A stretch of DNA of 64,000 nt from assembly GCF_000759025.1 (NCBI RefSeq), contig NZ_JPOS01000082.1:124001-188000 (forward strand), read 5' to 3'. This document shows, piece after piece, positions 62,886 through 64,000 of the stretch. Positions within the stretch are counted from its first letter, which is position 1, and each line of letters begins with the position of its first letter. Source of the DNA: Phaeodactylibacter xiamenensis (lineage in GTDB: Bacteria; Bacteroidota; Bacteroidia; Chitinophagales; Saprospiraceae). The position numbers and the translations under genes were made by a program. The notes beneath the pieces are model-generated. The model did no database searches. It had not been told where the DNA came from and saw only the letters and a list, made by a program, of their open reading frames with translations.

Positions 62886-64000
62886 TTTTCGAGTACTACT
62901 AGTTTCCAAAGCCGCCAGTGATCCTTGTCCCGTAGTAATCGTTCAAGGCCTGCCGGGCTAATCACATCCGATTTAATCAATTGGCCATCCCTCAGACAAT
63001 TCGCATAAAATGCAATATCCATATAATAAGAGTCTGGCCCTACAAATCCCTGTTTAGGCCGCTTCAAAATTTCTGCCGGCAGGGTGTTTTTGATGTTCTC
63101 GTAAAGCAAAAACTTGGTCTGGCTGGCCCGGTAATATACTTTCGGATGTAGGGAAAATAGGTATTCAGCCAATTCGTGGTCCAGGAAAGGGACGCGCACT
63201 TCTAAACCATGCGCCATACTCGCCCGGTCGATCTTGGTCAGCACAAGTTCACCCATAAAGGTTTGAATATCTAGCTTTTGAACCGTCTTTAATAATTGAG
63301 GGTACTGCCGGGTATGCTTTTTATAAAACCAGTCGGGAAAAGCCGGCAGCTGATCGTGCAGCCGGGGATGGATCGTATCCTTTAATACCTCCAGGTCAAA
63401 ACGGCCCATTGCCATGGCAGTGGCATAGTAGCTGGTAATACTAGTTCCGGAAATTTGTTCCGGGAGGTAATACTTAAGGCGGCTCAGGGTGCTGAGGCCT
63501 GCAATGGGCTTTTGCCAGGTATAACCTGCGAATAACTCATCCGCACCCTCTCCGGAAAGTACGGCCTTTCGGTGCTGACTGGCCATTTGGCTCACCATAA
63601 ATGTGGGGATGGTAGAAATGTCCCCGAGGGGCTCATCGTAGAAATAAGCGAGCTGGTCCAGCAAAGCGAGTTGTTCCCGGCCGGCTAATCGGGTGTGAAG
63701 AGGCAGGTTGAGATGGTCGGCAACCCGACGGGCGTATTGATCCTCACTTTTTTCCCAGCCTTCAAAACCAATCGAAAAGGTGTCTAGCGCTTTCCCTTGC
63801 TTATGGGCGTAGGCGACCAGCGCACTGCTGTCATATCCACCGCTCAAAAAGCTGCCTACCGGTACATCGCTTTGCAGGTGTTGCCCTACAGACTCGGATA
63901 GAAGTTCATGTACCTGATGGACGGCTTCCCGGGGAGTGGGCCTGAGCCTGGGATCTGGCAATTGCCAGTAGCATTGGGGGGATAAATCAGGAGACCCCGA
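62861..64000 (-). CDS. asnB: asparagine synthetase (glutamine-hydrolysing), C-terminal part (runs off window)
   Basis: About 380 codons are present; the frame stays open to base 64000, so the N-terminal glutaminase domain lies outside. The synthetase domain has the pyrophosphate loop FLSGGYDSSALV, ISTIPTFMVSQMAS, and VLSGEGADELFAGYTW. Further on is VRVPFLDHELAEYL. It uses ATP to amidate aspartate, or an Asp-like substrate when used in secondary metabolism. Its stop codon overlaps the start region of the radical SAM gene (a 25-bp overlap from the chosen ATG), marking it as the first known gene of the operon. Operon asnB copies often serve polysaccharide or natural-product synthesis rather than general asparagine supply. 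Confidence 0.88.
   Translation of the reverse strand, partial: SGSPDLSPQCYWQLPDPRLRPTPREAVHQVHELLSESVGQHLQSDVPVGSFLSGGYDSSALVAYAHKQGKALDTFSIGFEGWEKSEDQYARRVADHLNLPLHTRLAGREQLALLDQLAYFYDEPLGDISTIPTFMVSQMASQHRKAVLSGEGADELFAGYTWQKPIAGLSTLSRLKYYLPEQISGTSITSYYATAMAMGRFDLEVLKDTIHPRLHDQLPAFPDWFYKKHTRQYPQLLKTVQKLDIQTFMGELVLTKIDRASMAHGLEVRVPFLDHELAEYLFSLHPKVYYRASQTKFLLYENIKNTLPAEILKRPKQGFVGPDSYYMDIAFYANCLRDGQLIKSDVISPAGLERLLRDKDHWRLWKLVVLEKWWQRWMT

Noticed and set aside
60173-64000. Lasso-peptide-like pairing of an asparagine synthetase homologue with a transglutaminase-like protease
   Set aside because: The transglutaminase protein is a 490-residue exported lipoprotein, not a small McjB-type enzyme. 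No RRE domain or short precursor gene is visible, and AsnB looks like a normal synthetase.

Overview
The window looks like the chromosome of a free-living Bacteroidota, most likely a Saprospiria-type lineage (Lewinella/Phaeodactylibacter-like; taxonomy is inference). Support comes from several large secreted proteins with type A type IX secretion (T9SS) C-terminal sorting domains, SprB/PKD/FN3/CarboxypepD_reg modules, Bacteroidota-type TAnnTTTG promoter boxes, and a moderate-GC genome with short spacers and few Shine-Dalgarno sites. I saw no tRNA, rRNA, CRISPR array, insertion sequence or prophage.

Region 1 (1-8246): the start of gpsA (cut by the window edge) diverges from a run of plus-strand genes. 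These are a secreted alpha/beta hydrolase, a caspase-family protease with a C-terminal EAD11-like adaptor, a large PD-(D/E)XK nuclease plus SF1 helicase protein, and a membrane-anchored protein with two tandem GH26-like domains. The caspase-EAD plus helicase-nuclease pair is the best candidate for a conflict/defence module. A pair of mutually inverted hairpins (8278-8349) closes the region.

Region 2 (8367-22451): mostly housekeeping genes. They are an aspartate-type aminotransferase, a GT39-like membrane glycosyltransferase fused to TPRs, a methyltransferase, the acyl-CoA carboxylase beta subunit, RNase D, a secreted CUB/PKD/P-domain protein, an iron-sulfur photolyase-family protein, an ABC transporter pair, and rimO with a clear promoter.

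Region 3 (22452-58673): an accessory, surface-oriented island. Two paralogous AraC-type regulators with degenerate receiver domains come first. The upstream copy is decaying, and the duplication includes the downstream promoter. Next are a secreted phage-collar/tail-fibre-like protein, two giant paralogous T9SS proteins (3838 and 4154 residues), a 2448-residue T9SS protein made of nine SprB-Ig-PKD units, and a small PKD lipoprotein. The giants and the 2448-residue protein share modules, so the locus seems to have grown by duplication and domain shuffling. A plausible reading is a regulated set of giant surface or adhesion proteins.

Region 4 (58824-64000, minus strand): a tightly overlapping four-gene operon read as asparagine synthetase, radical SAM/SPASM-like protein, transglutaminase-like lipoprotein, and DxD glycosyltransferase-like protein. 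It probably makes or modifies a glycan or peptide product. The radical SAM protein has Tyr where the first cluster Cys is expected.
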